64,000 nucleotides of DNA from Clostridiales bacterium UBA7568 (GTDB lineage Bacteria; Bacillota; Clostridia; Oscillospirales; CAG-272): the NCBI GenBank assembly GCA_002479075.1, contig DLLG01000004.1, forward strand, positions 439,081 through 503,080, in the 5' to 3' direction. The notes beneath the pieces are model-generated. The model saw only the letters and a list, made by a program, of their open reading frames with translations. It had not been told where the DNA came from and did no database searches. Below are positions 1 to 8,990 of the stretch, piece by piece (within the stretch, counting starts at the first letter, position 1; each line of letters starts with the position of its first letter). A program made the position numbers and the translations under genes.

Positions 1-642
1 TTCCGTGTAGAAAAAATCCCGCCAATCGGGGTAGGCTTCGATCATGCCGAGAAATTTCTCAAGCTGACCGTCGTCCAGCACCTGTTTGTCGGGATAATTG
101 TTTTTCGGTACGGTTGTGCCGTTTGTGGGATTGCGCACGATGAGCCGTTCCTTTACAGCTGCGTCGAGTGCCTCGTGAAGCATCATATGGATGCCGCGAA
201 CTATGCTGTCGGCAAGCGTTTTGCCTTTGATGGGATTTTCGTGAATGCGTCCCTCTTTTTTGAGTTTGTTATACAATTTCTGAATATCCGCCGTCGTCAG
301 CGACGCCAGCGGTTTGCCGCCGAGATAGGGCTTGATATAGTGGTGCACCATCATATGGTAGCTCTGCATGGTGCTCTCCCGCAGGGTAAAGATCATCGTT
401 TCGTCAAGCCACTTGTCGAGCCACTCGCCGAGCATCATGCGACTATCCTCACAGAGATCAACATCTCGGTAAGTTTCAATCGCGCGGTGCAATTTGTCAA
501 GCGTTTCTTTCTGTGTTTTGCCGAACACCGATTTGTGCATCGGTGTTCCATCGTTTTTGTGACCGACCACAATGCGCGCTTCCCATCGTCCGTCCGAACG
601 TTTGCGCACTATGCCGTCGCCTTGCGGTCTTCGTTTTGCCAT
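1..642 (-). CDS. Tyrosine recombinase (integrase), N-terminal part, cut by window edge
   Basis: The visible 214 codons run leftward from the ATG at 642 and remain open to base 1, so the C-terminal catalytic domain lies outside the window. The start reads MAKRRPQGDGIVRKRSDGRW, the three-strand AP2-like arm-binding domain of Tn916/Tn1549-type integrases. It is followed by a helical core-binding domain at about residues 65-170, with the typical segments TLRESTMQSYHMMV and LTTADIQKFYNKLKKEGR. The catalytic Arg-His-Arg-Tyr residues are not visible. Such enzymes integrate and excise conjugative or mobilisable elements, often at tRNA 3' ends, which fits the tRNA fragment at 16556-16583. I infer that it belongs to the island carrying the restriction system. 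The family call is firm; the exact element type is not. Confidence 0.9.
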   Translation of the reverse strand, partial: MAKRRPQGDGIVRKRSDGRWEARIVVGHKNDGTPMHKSVFGKTQKETLDKLHRAIETYRDVDLCEDSRMMLGEWLDKWLDETMIFTLRESTMQSYHMMVHHYIKPYLGGKPLASLTTADIQKLYNKLKKEGRIHENPIKGKTLADSIVRGIHMMLHEALDAAVKERLIVRNPTNGTTVPKNNYPDKQVLDDGQLEKFLGMIEAYPDWRDFFYTE

Positions 643-1041
643 TGTTATTTATCCTTTCGTAAGTTTTTTCGCCGACTGCAAAGATACCACAGGTTCGAGT
701 GAATATCTTAAGCGCGCACACGCCAAAACACTTGCGGGAGCAGGTGGCGGGCATCGCCTCTATGGACAGGTTTGTCCACGCAATATGCATTCCTGCCGCG
801 ATACTGATAGATCGGCATATTTTGAATACCTCATAACATCCACTTGAAATGCCTACTACATTTGTTGTGCCCGGCAAGCAAAGGGCTTACCCGCATATTG
901 GGCGCTGTCGATTCCGATATTTTTCGAAAAAATCAATTGCAACTTGTAAAAATCTCAAATAGCGAGAGGTGGACAAATAAAATTTACGTGCTATAATAAA
1001 GGTACAGTCCGGCCGGCTGAATTTTTTGGAGGTATACTACT
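643..1041. other. Intergenic region between integrase and divergent regulator
   Basis: No convincing gene is seen here on either strand; no reading frame has a ribosome site and codon pattern like its neighbours. A short inverted repeat, GGACA-GGTT-TGTCC, lies at 764-777 and a related TGGACA at 970-975 forms the -35 box of the regulator promoter. An excisionase gene would be expected near an integrase of this type, but none is recognisable here. Confidence 0.5.
970..997 (+). promoter_or_regulatory. Promoter of XRE-TPR regulator
   Basis: TGGACA at 970-975 and TATAAT at 992-997 are separated by 16 bp. A GGAGG ribosome site lies just before the ATG at 1042. Confidence 0.65.
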
Positions 1042-2157
1042 ATGACTTTCGGTCAGATTATCAAGAAACTGCGCCGCGACGCAGATATGACACAAGAGCG
1101 ACTTGCTGAGGTTCTTTCTGTATCCGCACAGGCTGTCAGCCGTTGGGAAACGGACACCGGCATGCCCGACGTCTCGCTTCTGCCGCCCCTTGCCAATCTT
1201 TTCGGCGTTACGACCGATTATCTGCTCGGCGTTGATATCACCAAGAAGGACGAAAACATCACCGCTATCCGTGAAAAGGCAAACGCCTATTCCGGGCGGG
1301 GCTATTTTGCCGAAGCACGTGAAATTCTGGAACAGGGACTGAAACAGTACCCGAACAACTATCGGATGATGCAAGACCTCATGTACGTTTCCAATTATCA
1401 GTACCGCGCCGCATCGGATGCAAAAGACACAGAGCTTGCCGAAAAATACAAGAGCGAGGCGATCGACCTCGGAGAAGCCATTCTTGCGGGCTCTACCGAG
1501 GACAACGCGCGCCACAGCGCCGTTCAGATACTCTGTTTTCTGTACAAAGACAGTGAAAACGCCAAAAGAGCCGTAGAGCTTGCGGAATCCATGCCTTTCA
1601 TGGCGATTTCGCGCGACTTTCTCCTTCCCGTCGTCACCGACGGCGACAGATGCTATGAGAAAACGCAGAGAAAGGTATTCAATCTGGTGCAGTTTCTGGA
1701 GGTTGCGATCGGCAGCATGAATGTGAAGCTTGATTCGGGAGAATATGCTTACACGAGCGAGATGCGGGCGGCTTTGCGCGACAAGCAGATTGCGTTTCTT
1801 CATCTCATGTTTGAAAATGGCGATTTCGGCTTTTTCGACACACATCTGCACTATATTCACAAAAATCAGGCAATGTACTATGCCAAGGTGGGCGACAACG
1901 AAAAGGCGATTGAGCACCTGCGGCACGCGGCAGAGCATGCGCTTCGGTTTATAAAGCACATGTGCAAAGAGACGCATACGTCGCTGTTGTTCCGGAATAT
2001 GCCGGCAGGTAGCTTTGCCACCACTGGGACCGACAACGATGCGGCGGAACTGCTTAACTCTATGAGGCAGCCTGTTTTTGACAAAATTCGGGACACGGAA
2101 GCTTTCAAGTCCATTCGGGATGAGCTGTCTGCTTATGCCGGGAAGTGGGATGTCTGA
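1042..2157 (+). CDS. XRE-family regulator with TPR-like C-terminal region
   Basis: A protein of 371 residues. Residues 1-65 are a clear Cro/C1-type helix-turn-helix (GQIIKKLRRDADMTQERLAE, then SAQAVSRWETDTGMPDV). The remaining 300 residues are helical and resemble tetratricopeptide-type repeats, for example GYFAEAREILEQGLKQYPNN and KAIEHLRHAAEHAL. The start is fixed by GGAGGT upstream and a near-consensus promoter. It is divergent from the integrase, so it could regulate integration or act on its own promoter; neither is shown. A diverged relative of the same layout lies at 17635-18708. In Bacillota this architecture is common and often of unknown target. No signal peptide or enzyme domain is seen. 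Confidence 0.85.
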   Translation: MTFGQIIKKLRRDADMTQERLAEVLSVSAQAVSRWETDTGMPDVSLLPPLANLFGVTTDYLLGVDITKKDENITAIREKANAYSGRGYFAEAREILEQGLKQYPNNYRMMQDLMYVSNYQYRAASDAKDTELAEKYKSEAIDLGEAILAGSTEDNARHSAVQILCFLYKDSENAKRAVELAESMPFMAISRDFLLPVVTDGDRCYEKTQRKVFNLVQFLEVAIGSMNVKLDSGEYAYTSEMRAALRDKQIAFLHLMFENGDFGFFDTHLHYIHKNQAMYYAKVGDNEKAIEHLRHAAEHALRFIKHMCKETHTSLLFRNMPAGSFATTGTDNDAAELLNSMRQPVFDKIRDTEAFKSIRDELSAYAGKWDV

Positions 2158-2531
2158 TTGTTTTATAATGGATTGAGGGATGGCGGGAGGAGCGTTGCAG
2201 CTTCCTTGCAGGTTTCTCTGCATAAACTCTTTCTCCTCATCCCCTCCCCACCCCACCATAGCTAAGCCGTTTGCTTCACTGCAAAAAGTAAATTCCTGCA
2301 AACTTTTAGCTTGACCAACTTGCTTTAATCTTCAGTGGGAGCCAAAGAGTGGGCCACGGGGAAAAAAGGACTTCGGCGTCTGAACTGGTCCTCTCCGGCG
2401 GAAAAATTGGATTATGCAGGCAAACCAACTGTAAGTTTCTACGCGCAGAGCATTATTCTTTTAATCCAGTGGTTTGTGGGTTATAGAATAATAAAAGGCA
2501 GCTTGTATGGCAAAATAAATTCCATATTAAA
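2158..2531. other. Intergenic region, no gene supported
   Basis: Between the XRE-TPR gene and a hairpin at 2532. A 68-codon frame at 2335-2541 has no ribosome site or recognisable sequence and is not accepted. Nothing else is visible. Confidence 0.5.
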
Positions 2532-2580
2532 AAGCCCTTAACTGTGGGTAATAACTCATAGCTAAGGGCTTCTTGTGTTT
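2532..2580. terminator. Long-stem hairpin, probable bidirectional terminator
   Basis: AAGCCCTTA at 2532-2540 pairs with TAAGGGCTT at 2563-2571, and the interior continues to pair (CTGTGGGT with ACTCATAG, allowing G-U), leaving a loop of about four bases. The whole forms one long stem. It lies between the rightward regulator and the leftward gene at 2644. The U-tract is short, so it could instead be a small inverted-repeat element. Confidence 0.55.
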
Positions 2581-2643
2581 ATCTATTTGCCGGTTTTTGA
2601 ATTGCTTAATTAATGCAGGTGAAGTTTTTTGTGTCATTAAGAA

Positions 2644-3480
2644 TTATGCTCGTAATGTGAAAATCTCAAACTGTTTATAGATTTCATTGATATTCAAGTT
2701 GGCTATCTCAACAAGTGAATATTGTTGCTTTAAATATTTGATGAACTCGCAGCCTAAATAGTAACCAACATCACTATGATTATTATAATTACACCAATCT
2801 CCGAAAAAATCTTGTGTGCTTTTATTAGCTTTAATGCGTTTTAAAAATTCGTACTTTATTTCGGATTTATTGGTTACACACCAAGCAAGCCAACCGTTTC
2901 TATCTTGATGGTAATGATTATCGTCTTGACATAAAATCTGCTCGCATACCATTGCAATTCCTTCCTGATACAATTGCACCAATGATTTTTCGCCATTTGA
3001 ATGAGTGTGTGGATGTAAATTTCCATAAGTCTTGTGCCAAATATGACCAATCTCGTGAAATATCAACGATTGCATATCATCTTTATTTTGCCAGTTTAAT
3101 TCAATTATTTTTTCAATACCAAGCAAAATAGCATCTCTGCCGTCAAGTGTTGTTGCCCAGCCTGCACCGTTACATAGTCCTAAATATAGAATAATATCCA
3201 GCTCTATGTCAGACTCAAAGAGTTGGCTTATATTTCGCTTAAGCTGTTTAGTTACGGTAACAAAGGAGGCATTTGTTAACGCTGCTGCTTCTTTATTTAG
3301 TATGACATTGCTAACAACAGGTGTTATCTCTTTATCAAAATCATAATCTTTTGAATCTTGCTCACATTTTTTGCTTAATTCAAAGGAAAACTCTTTCGTG
3401 TATTTTCGCCAAGCCTCTATATCAAATATGTTGTTCGGAAAACAATCCTCTATTTTATGAAATGTGTTAATCAGCCGCAT
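2644..3480 (-). CDS. Predicted zinc metallopeptidase-like protein (HEIGH motif)
   Basis: A 278-residue protein without signal peptide or membrane segment. HEIGHIWH at residues 142-149 is an HExxH zinc site, and LYQEGIAM around residue 173 supplies a downstream glutamate, as in gluzincins. Conserved-looking GAGWATTLDGRDAILLG precedes the motif. I do not recognise a named family; it resembles DUF2268-like predicted Zn-dependent proteases in layout. Its base composition is visibly A+T-richer than the flanking regulator and restriction genes, suggesting separate acquisition. It stands alone, with a hairpin downstream at 2532 and a decayed gene upstream. Substrate and role are unknown. Confidence 0.7.
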   Translation of the reverse strand: MRLINTFHKIEDCFPNNIFDIEAWRKYTKEFSFELSKKCEQDSKDYDFDKEITPVVSNVILNKEAAALTNASFVTVTKQLKRNISQLFESDIELDIILYLGLCNGAGWATTLDGRDAILLGIEKIIELNWQNKDDMQSLIFHEIGHIWHKTYGNLHPHTHSNGEKSLVQLYQEGIAMVCEQILCQDDNHYHQDRNGWLAWCVTNKSEIKYEFLKRIKANKSTQDFFGDWCNYNNHSDVGYYLGCEFIKYLKQQYSLVEIANLNINEIYKQFEIFTLRA

Positions 3481-3510
3481 CCTTCAGTCCTTCTAATGTG
3501 CTTATATTTT

Positions 3511-4612
3511 TTATTTGCTATACTTATCCACAAACGCTTCGACCATTGCATCGTTCAATTCCTGCGAAGGCACTTTCGTCCAGAACTGCGTGATATCGTT
3601 ATCAAAGAACCAATTCTGCAGAAAGCGTAGGTCTTGAAGAAACTGTTGCGCAGAAGCATCATACCGTGCATGCCGTATCCGTTCGCGTTGAATATCTCGA
3701 CATCCAGCAGAGCCTCGCCGTCCCAAATCACGTTTTCAATTTCGGTTTCCTCTTCCTCTGCCCGCAGGTCGTGCGCATCGGTTTCCTTAACGCATATCAC
3801 GTTCTCGGTAAAGCGGCTGACTCTGTCGCGAATGATGAGGATGGATTTCTTGGGAAGCTTGATTGTGCTCTCGATACTGCTGAGCGTGAGTGCGATATAC
3901 GCCTGCCAGGAAGCCTGATCGGAGGCAGTGTCGGCGGAAAGGTCGCAAGAACTCCACGCCATCATGTCCGCATACAGCGGTTCTGCGATAAAAAGGCAAC
4001 GACCGTCGCGGCTTGCTCCCGCACTGCGTTTGTAGCGCACATAATGCACGCCGTCGATGTCGAAGCCCTCGGTATAGAGCTTCTCACGTATCGCCTTGCA
4101 GGTGACGGCAGAAGGAATCGCCTCTTTGCTTCTGCGATATGCCTTTGCCTCACTGTCGTACATAAAATATTTGCCGAGCAGTGCCTCAGAAATCGGATTC
4201 TGCACCGACGCATATTGCGTGTCTTTCTGATACGGCACCTCAATGGCGATCAACTCGCCATTACGTATGCATACATAGTCGGTCATCTCATCATCCGTCA
4301 CTATGCATCCGTGCCGCACAAACCTGCGCCCGTACTGTTCAAACTGCTTGATGGCGTATGCAAAGGAAACATTGACCACGGCGCGGCAAAACTGCTTGTC
4401 TTCCAGATACGGAAACGGTAGCTCTGTCTTGTGCCGTTTGAAGATTTCTTTCATTTTCAGCGTGTCAAGGCTCTCGTCCAGCACGCCGCGGGGAAGGCGT
4501 CGGGATAAAGTTTTCCGTCTTTGCGCGTCGTGATGCCGTGCTTCAGAATGTCACTTCCGTCAATCGCGATAATTCACGTCATCTCCGGCTCTTTCTTTGC
4601 ACCTTTTTTCAC
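3511..4612 (-). pseudogene. Decayed hypothetical gene with a stop and two frameshifts
   Basis: A strong ribosome site (AAGGAGGTG) precedes a GTG start at 4612. The frame reads VKKGAKKEPEMT, then TGA at 4574-4576. After the stop the same frame continues sensibly (IIAIDGSDILKHGITT) to about 4500, where the protein shifts into the frame of GVLDESLDTLKMKEIFKRHK. That runs to about 3620 and shifts again into LQNWFFDNDITQFWTKV, ending at 3511. Joined, the pieces give one protein of about 365 residues containing ENVIWDGEALLDVEIF and GYGMHGMMLLRNSFFKTYAF. I do not recognise the family. Three independent lesions make a sequencing artefact unlikely, so I call it a pseudogene of mobile-element cargo. 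Confidence 0.75.
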
Positions 4613-4677
4613 CGTAGCACCTCCTTTTCCTTGTTCTTTTTTCTGCATTGACTTTGCAACATTTTTTTGTGAATCAT
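4609..4677 (-). CDS. Possible small basic peptide upstream of the decayed gene
   Basis: A 22-residue frame starts at an ATG (4677) preceded by CGGAGGTG at good spacing. It is rich in Lys and Arg (begins MIHKKMLQSQ, ends KEVLR). Its TGA overlaps the GTG start of the following decayed gene, which would couple their translation. Such leader-like peptides are easy to mistake for chance; the ribosome site and stop-start overlap are the only support. Confidence 0.35.
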   Translation of the reverse strand: MIHKKMLQSQCRKKNKEKEVLR

Positions 4678-4860
4678 GGTTACACCTCCGTTCCATCGGT
4701 TGATTCCTACCATATATCCGAACGGACGGCATATCACAAAACAGCGCAAAATGCACGCTATATCAGCGTTTTCGAGCATTTTGGCGTAAACCCCAAAACG
4801 GGCAACTGTAAAATTCGGCATAAAAAACGCCCTTATATGCAGACTTTTTGCTTTTAAGAA

Positions 4861-4889
4861 AGGCTTCGCACCGGCTCTGTGCGAAGCCT
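4861..4889. terminator. Hairpin terminator downstream of the restriction operon
   Basis: AGGCTTCGCA at 4861-4870 pairs perfectly with TGCGAAGCCT at 4880-4889. On the minus strand it is followed by TTTCTT, fitting the end of the leftward hsd operon that finishes at 4974. The stretch 4678-4860 between it and the small peptide start holds no supported gene. Confidence 0.7.
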
Positions 4890-4973
4890 TGAAAATCATT
4901 TTCCACCGCCGGGGCTTTTTCTTTGCCTACAGCGAGGGGGATATTGGGGGATGAAATTGATAGAACATTGAAT

Positions 4974-5717
4974 TTAATCACAAGTGATATCATGCATAGC
5001 ATCATATCCTTCAACTTCATCCATGTGGTCAAGCTTCAGTTCATTCAGCAATTTCTTGGTTTCTCTCCAATATGGCATGTACTGATCCATAATCGCGATA
5101 AAATCCTTGCCGTGGTTGCGTACTTTCAAATGAGCCAATTCATGCAGAATGACATACTCCAAACATTCCATCGGCTTTTTTGCAAGTTGCAGGTTCAACC
5201 ATATTTTTCGGGTGTTTGTATTACAGGTTCCCCAGCGCGTGGTCATATACTTTGTTTGCCAAGAGTCGCAATAGAGTCCGGTAATCTTCTCCCACTTCGG
5301 AAGATATATTTCTATCTTCTCCTTCAGCAAAGAACGGTACCACTCATTCACAAACGCTTCCCGTTGCTTTGCCGTACTCTCTTTTCTGACAGTAAGTACA
5401 GCCTCATTCCCGTTCAAAACAACTGAATTGCCTTTATAGCTATACTCAACACGCAAAAAATACTGTTTTCCGAAGACATACAGCGTTTCTCCCGAAACAT
5501 ATTCACGCTCTGATTGCCGAGGCTGATTTTGAAACTCTTCCTGCTGTTTTCTTATCCAGACGAGTTTGGTTCGAACAAACATACTGATACTCTCATCGGA
5601 TAAGTGCATCGGTGCAGAGACTCGCACATTTCCATCCGGAGGCGCAACAACAAGATGCAAATTCTTTATATTCTTCTTCTGCAATTCTATTTTGATACCC
5701 GAAATCTCTATTTGCAT
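4974..5717 (-). CDS. YgjP-type (DUF45) metallopeptidase of the restriction operon
   Basis: A 247-residue cytosolic protein. The zinc motif HELAHL sits at residues 192-197 with HGKDF following, the YgjP/M48-related pattern, and TRWGTCNTNTRKIWLNLQL about 30 residues earlier is the usual family signature. Its ATG overlaps the hsdR stop (TGATG), so it is translationally coupled to hsdR. YgjP-like proteins are repeatedly found beside type I restriction genes; their role there is unknown, and this conserved pairing is the main clue. It is the last gene of the leftward operon, followed by the hairpin at 4861. Confidence 0.85.
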   Translation of the reverse strand: MQIEISGIKIELQKKNIKNLHLVVAPPDGNVRVSAPMHLSDESISMFVRTKLVWIRKQQEEFQNQPRQSEREYVSGETLYVFGKQYFLRVEYSYKGNSVVLNGNEAVLTVRKESTAKQREAFVNEWYRSLLKEKIEIYLPKWEKITGLYCDSWQTKYMTTRWGTCNTNTRKIWLNLQLAKKPMECLEYVILHELAHLKVRNHGKDFIAIMDQYMPYWRETKKLLNELKLDHMDEVEGYDAMHDITCD

Positions 5718-8700
5718 CAGTATTCCTCTTGTTCAACCACAATTTTATATAACCGCTCTACCATATCGTCATCTTTCAGGATTTGATATAGCGCTCTCTT
5801 GATTCTGTTCTCTTTTGTTGGATTGTTTCTGAAACCATCCATTTTGGACATCATCACCGCCTTATGCAGACGAATTGCCAACGCTTCGTTTTCGCCGCAA
5901 TTGTCGTAAAACGCCCTCATGGCACCGCTTTTGCGGATAGATTCGGGGTAGCGATCATTTTCTTCTGGAGTGCTTACATTTTTAGCGAGTTCCAAATACC
6001 TTGCAAGCAACTGTTTATATGCTACAACGCCACGCTTGCGATCAAGAATCAGTTGCTCGAGGACCTCTGACATCTTGCTGTAATATGCGGGATTGATAAC
6101 AATTTTTTGAACAACTTTTTTGCGAATATTGTTTTCAATTGCCTCTGCAGCACTTTCCTGTTCTTTGTCATCGCCGTCTTTACTCAGCTTATCTTCCTGT
6201 GCCAGAATAAAATCGAGCAAAGTGAAATCATCAAACATTGCCACCTTCTCGGCATCGTCCGCAACGATATAATTATCAATCAAATATCTCATTCCAGGTT
6301 CAAACCGTTTGAAATCTAGGAAATCTCCACTGGCACGTCCGATCACTTCCCGGAGTTTAAGATACAGATTGACGTGTTCCTCATACTTTGCCTGATCTGC
6401 CGCCGAAAAGCCCGCGTCATCCATCCGCGGCTTGAATTCGGCAAAAGCGCGAATCAAGCGGGACACCAGCTTATATAACTTCTCCCGGCTACGTGCAAAT
6501 GCTTCGTCGCTGTCAACATCAATCCAGTTTTCCCCGCAGAAATAGTGAATATAATCAATTTCCGCACGGGGCATAGAAACACCTCCGCACAACTCGTCCA
6601 GCGCGTCCAAAGTCTCAAGAAAGTACTTTTTCGCTTCATCCGTCCGATCTTTTAGAAGACCGGCAACATCCTCCTCATCATAATCTTCAAATGCGCCGGA
6701 TGTATAGGTGTTAATTGCATCTGCGAGTTCTCCGAATAATTGTTTGTAATCAACAATGTATCCGAAATCCTTGCTGTCTCCGTCAAGGCGGTTCACACGG
6801 CAAATGGCTTGGAACAAGCCGTGGTCATACATTGCCTTGTCAATATAGAGATAGGTGCATGGCGGCGCATCAAATCCGGTCAATAGCTTGTCCACCACGA
6901 TCAGCAACTTCATATTTGCCGGTTCATCGATGAATTTACGTTTCGCCTCTTTTTCAAAGTCTTCTACGCTCTGACCGTCGAGCATTTTCTGATAAATTTC
7001 GTATTTTTCAAACGTCTCCGTCTCCTCGTCATCGCTTACTGTATCGGTGCGAAGGTCACCGACCTGCGGCTCATAGGAGGTAATGATTGCACACTTTTTA
7101 AAGCCGATCTGCTGAAAAATCTCATAATACTTACACGCAGAATAAACAGAACCCGCCACCAACATCGCATTTCCGTTTCCGTCCATCAGGCGGGGCTTTG
7201 TTTCAAAGTCGAACTGAATATCCAGCGCGATTTTTTCCAGACGTGAGCGGGAGGAGAAAACCTTCTGCATGGTCACCCACATGGATTTCAGCTTTGCTTT
7301 TGCGCGAGGAGTCAGCCCTTTGGTTTTGATTTCAAACCATGTGTCAATTTTATCCTGCGACTTGATCTCCTGCGGGACATCACGGTATTCGTAGCGAAGA
7401 TCCAATACAACGCCATCTCGTACCGCTTCGTCGAATTTGTAGGTGTGTATATATCCGCCGAAGGTTTCAAGGCTCGTCTTTTTGTCCTTTTTCAGCAGAG
7501 GCGTGCCTGTGAAGCCGACAAAAATTCCTTTCGGAATAATGGTTTTCATAGCGGTGTGCAGTTTGCCGGACTGTGTTCGGTGACACTCGTCCACAAATAC
7601 GACAAAATCACCCTTAGCAGAATAATCCGATGGCAGGGCTTTTTGAATTTCTTCAATGTACTTGTCGATATCCTTGTCGGTTGTCTCTCCGCCTTTTTTA
7701 CCGAATTTATGAATCAACGAACAGAGCAAACGGTCATCATAAGCATTCAGCCGTCTAACCAGGTCGTCTCCGCTTTTTGTACGGACGATCCGCTCATCAA
7801 CGCCTTTGTATGCCTTTTCAATCTGATCGTCAAGCTCCTCGCGATCCGTGACAATCAGCACACGGGCATTCGGATGATTCGCAAGAATCCACTTGGAAAG
7901 CCATATCATGGTCAGCGTTTTGCCGCTCCCCTGCGTGTGCCATATAATTCCGCCGCGCTTTTCCTCTGTCAAACGGCGCTGCGCCCGCTTTATTGCATAA
8001 TACTGATTGTAACGGCAAACCTTCTTAATCCCCTTATCAAAAATGATAAAGTTATGGATCAGATCAAGGAATCGTTTCTTATAGAACATGGCAAAAAGCT
8101 GCTTATCCAAAAGATTCTCGATATCCTTGCTTTTTTCCTCAATCAGCACATCCGTTTCACAGCGTTCCTGCGGGAACTCGGTAAAGCCATCGTTCTGCCA
8201 TTCATAGTAGTGCTTTTCTGGCGTGAGAAGTGTGCCATAACGTAAGCCCTCGCTATCGTTGCCCGCTATACAGAATTGTATGGTTGTAAAGAACTTCTCA
8301 ATGAAATAAGCCTTTTGGTTGGTCAGGTTCTGACGAATGCCTTCGGAAACGGAAATGCTGCTGCGCTTCAGTTCAATGACCGCAAGTGCAATGCCGTTGA
8401 CATAGATGACAAGATCAGGACGCTTGGTGTTTTCCCCAACAACCGTTACTTCCTCGGCAATTGCGAAATCGTTTTGCGCGGGATCGGAGAAGTTGATGAA
8501 AAATACCGTCCTGGGAGCTTCGCCGGCTTCTTCCACTGTCTTAGCACCGTATTTCAGCAGTCGGTAAACCTCCTTGTTGGCATCATACAGACCGTGCTGG
8601 AGGTTGCCCGCCGCGCGAATCAGCTCATCCATCGCCCGCCGAGCCAGCTTGTCCGAATATCCACCCTTTTTCGTCAAATAGGCGTAGAGATGCTCCTGCA

Positions 8701-8818
8701 TAATATTGCTGTTTTCGCTGTCATGCAGGTCGCCGAGGTATGTATAATGGAGCTTGCCGACAAAGAATTTGACAACGCGGGATTGGGTTGTTTTTTCTGC
8801 ACTTCCTATTTTGGGCAC
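5717..8818 (-). CDS. hsdR: Type I restriction enzyme, motor/nuclease subunit HsdR
   Basis: A 1033-residue subunit that translocates DNA and cleaves it in complex with HsdM and HsdS. The N-terminal nuclease domain shows RPDLVIYVNGIALAVIELKR with Asp135, Glu149 and Lys151 as the PD-(D/E)xK residues. Helicase motifs follow: Walker A HTQGSGKT at 294-301, DECH at 410-413, and GFTGTPLL shortly after. The length is normal for the family. Translation probably starts at GTG (8818), preceded by GAGGTGA. The upstream 153 bp contain a small RNA gene on the opposite strand, so hsdR may be separately controlled from hsdM and hsdS. No lesion is seen, so the enzyme should be active. Confidence 0.95.
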   Translation of the reverse strand: MPKIGSAEKTTQSRVVKFFVGKLHYTYLGDLHDSENSNIMQEHLYAYLTKKGGYSDKLARRAMDELIRAAGNLQHGLYDANKEVYRLLKYGAKTVEEAGEAPRTVFFINFSDPAQNDFAIAEEVTVVGENTKRPDLVIYVNGIALAVIELKRSSISVSEGIRQNLTNQKAYFIEKFFTTIQFCIAGNDSEGLRYGTLLTPEKHYYEWQNDGFTEFPQERCETDVLIEEKSKDIENLLDKQLFAMFYKKRFLDLIHNFIIFDKGIKKVCRYNQYYAIKRAQRRLTEEKRGGIIWHTQGSGKTLTMIWLSKWILANHPNARVLIVTDREELDDQIEKAYKGVDERIVRTKSGDDLVRRLNAYDDRLLCSLIHKFGKKGGETTDKDIDKYIEEIQKALPSDYSAKGDFVVFVDECHRTQSGKLHTAMKTIIPKGIFVGFTGTPLLKKDKKTSLETFGGYIHTYKFDEAVRDGVVLDLRYEYRDVPQEIKSQDKIDTWFEIKTKGLTPRAKAKLKSMWVTMQKVFSSRSRLEKIALDIQFDFETKPRLMDGNGNAMLVAGSVYSACKYYEIFQQIGFKKCAIITSYEPQVGDLRTDTVSDDEETETFEKYEIYQKMLDGQSVEDFEKEAKRKFIDEPANMKLLIVVDKLLTGFDAPPCTYLYIDKAMYDHGLFQAICRVNRLDGDSKDFGYIVDYKQLFGELADAINTYTSGAFEDYDEEDVAGLLKDRTDEAKKYFLETLDALDELCGGVSMPRAEIDYIHYFCGENWIDVDSDEAFARSREKLYKLVSRLIRAFAEFKPRMDDAGFSAADQAKYEEHVNLYLKLREVIGRASGDFLDFKRFEPGMRYLIDNYIVADDAEKVAMFDDFTLLDFILAQEDKLSKDGDDKEQESAAEAIENNIRKKVVQKIVINPAYYSKMSEVLEQLILDRKRGVVAYKQLLARYLELAKNVSTPEENDRYPESIRKSGAMRAFYDNCGENEALAIRLHKAVMMSKMDGFRNNPTKENRIKRALYQILKDDDMVERLYKIVVEQEEY

Positions 8819-8888
8819 AAAACGTCACCTCACATTTTAGTTATTTTTATAATGAAAAAGTTATACCCAAAAAATTTCGTATTACGAG

Positions 8889-8917
8889 TTGACAAATCGA
8901 ACATTTTAGGATATAAT
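8889..8917 (+). promoter_or_regulatory. Perfect consensus promoter of a small RNA
   Basis: TTGACA at 8889-8894, a 17 bp spacer, and TATAAT at 8912-8917 match the consensus at every position. It points rightward, against the hsd operon, and no rightward protein gene follows before the terminator at 8960-8990. Confidence 0.85.
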
Positions 8918-8923
8918 ACTATT

Positions 8924-8990
8924 AGCTCATCTACCAGTTGTAGAAGGAGTTCCTGAATGCGTCTTGATTGTTCAAGGCGCGTTTTGTTTT
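8924..8990 (+). ncRNA. Candidate structured RNA beside the DUF3800 pair
   Basis: From the predicted transcription start to the U-tract is only about 67 nt. The first hairpin is TCTAC-CAGTT-GTAGA (8930-8944), followed by the self-complementary AGGAGTTCCT (8945-8954). The 3' end is a Rho-independent terminator, GCGTCTTGA-TTGT-TCAAGGCGC then GTTTTGTTTT. There is no ribosome site with a sensible reading frame. Comparative RNA surveys have described several 'DUF3800' RNA motifs next to genes of this protein family, so I infer that this is a member; I cannot say which class. It overlaps the 3' end of the nuclease-like partner gene and would be antisense to any read-through hsd transcript. Confidence 0.7.

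Noticed and set aside
991..2301. Leftward open frame of 436 codons
   Set aside because: It lies opposite the XRE-TPR gene, has no ribosome site or family pattern, and is the mirror of real coding sequence.
2335..2541. Rightward frame of 68 codons
   Set aside because: No ribosome site, runs into the hairpin at 2532, and the sequence resembles nothing known.
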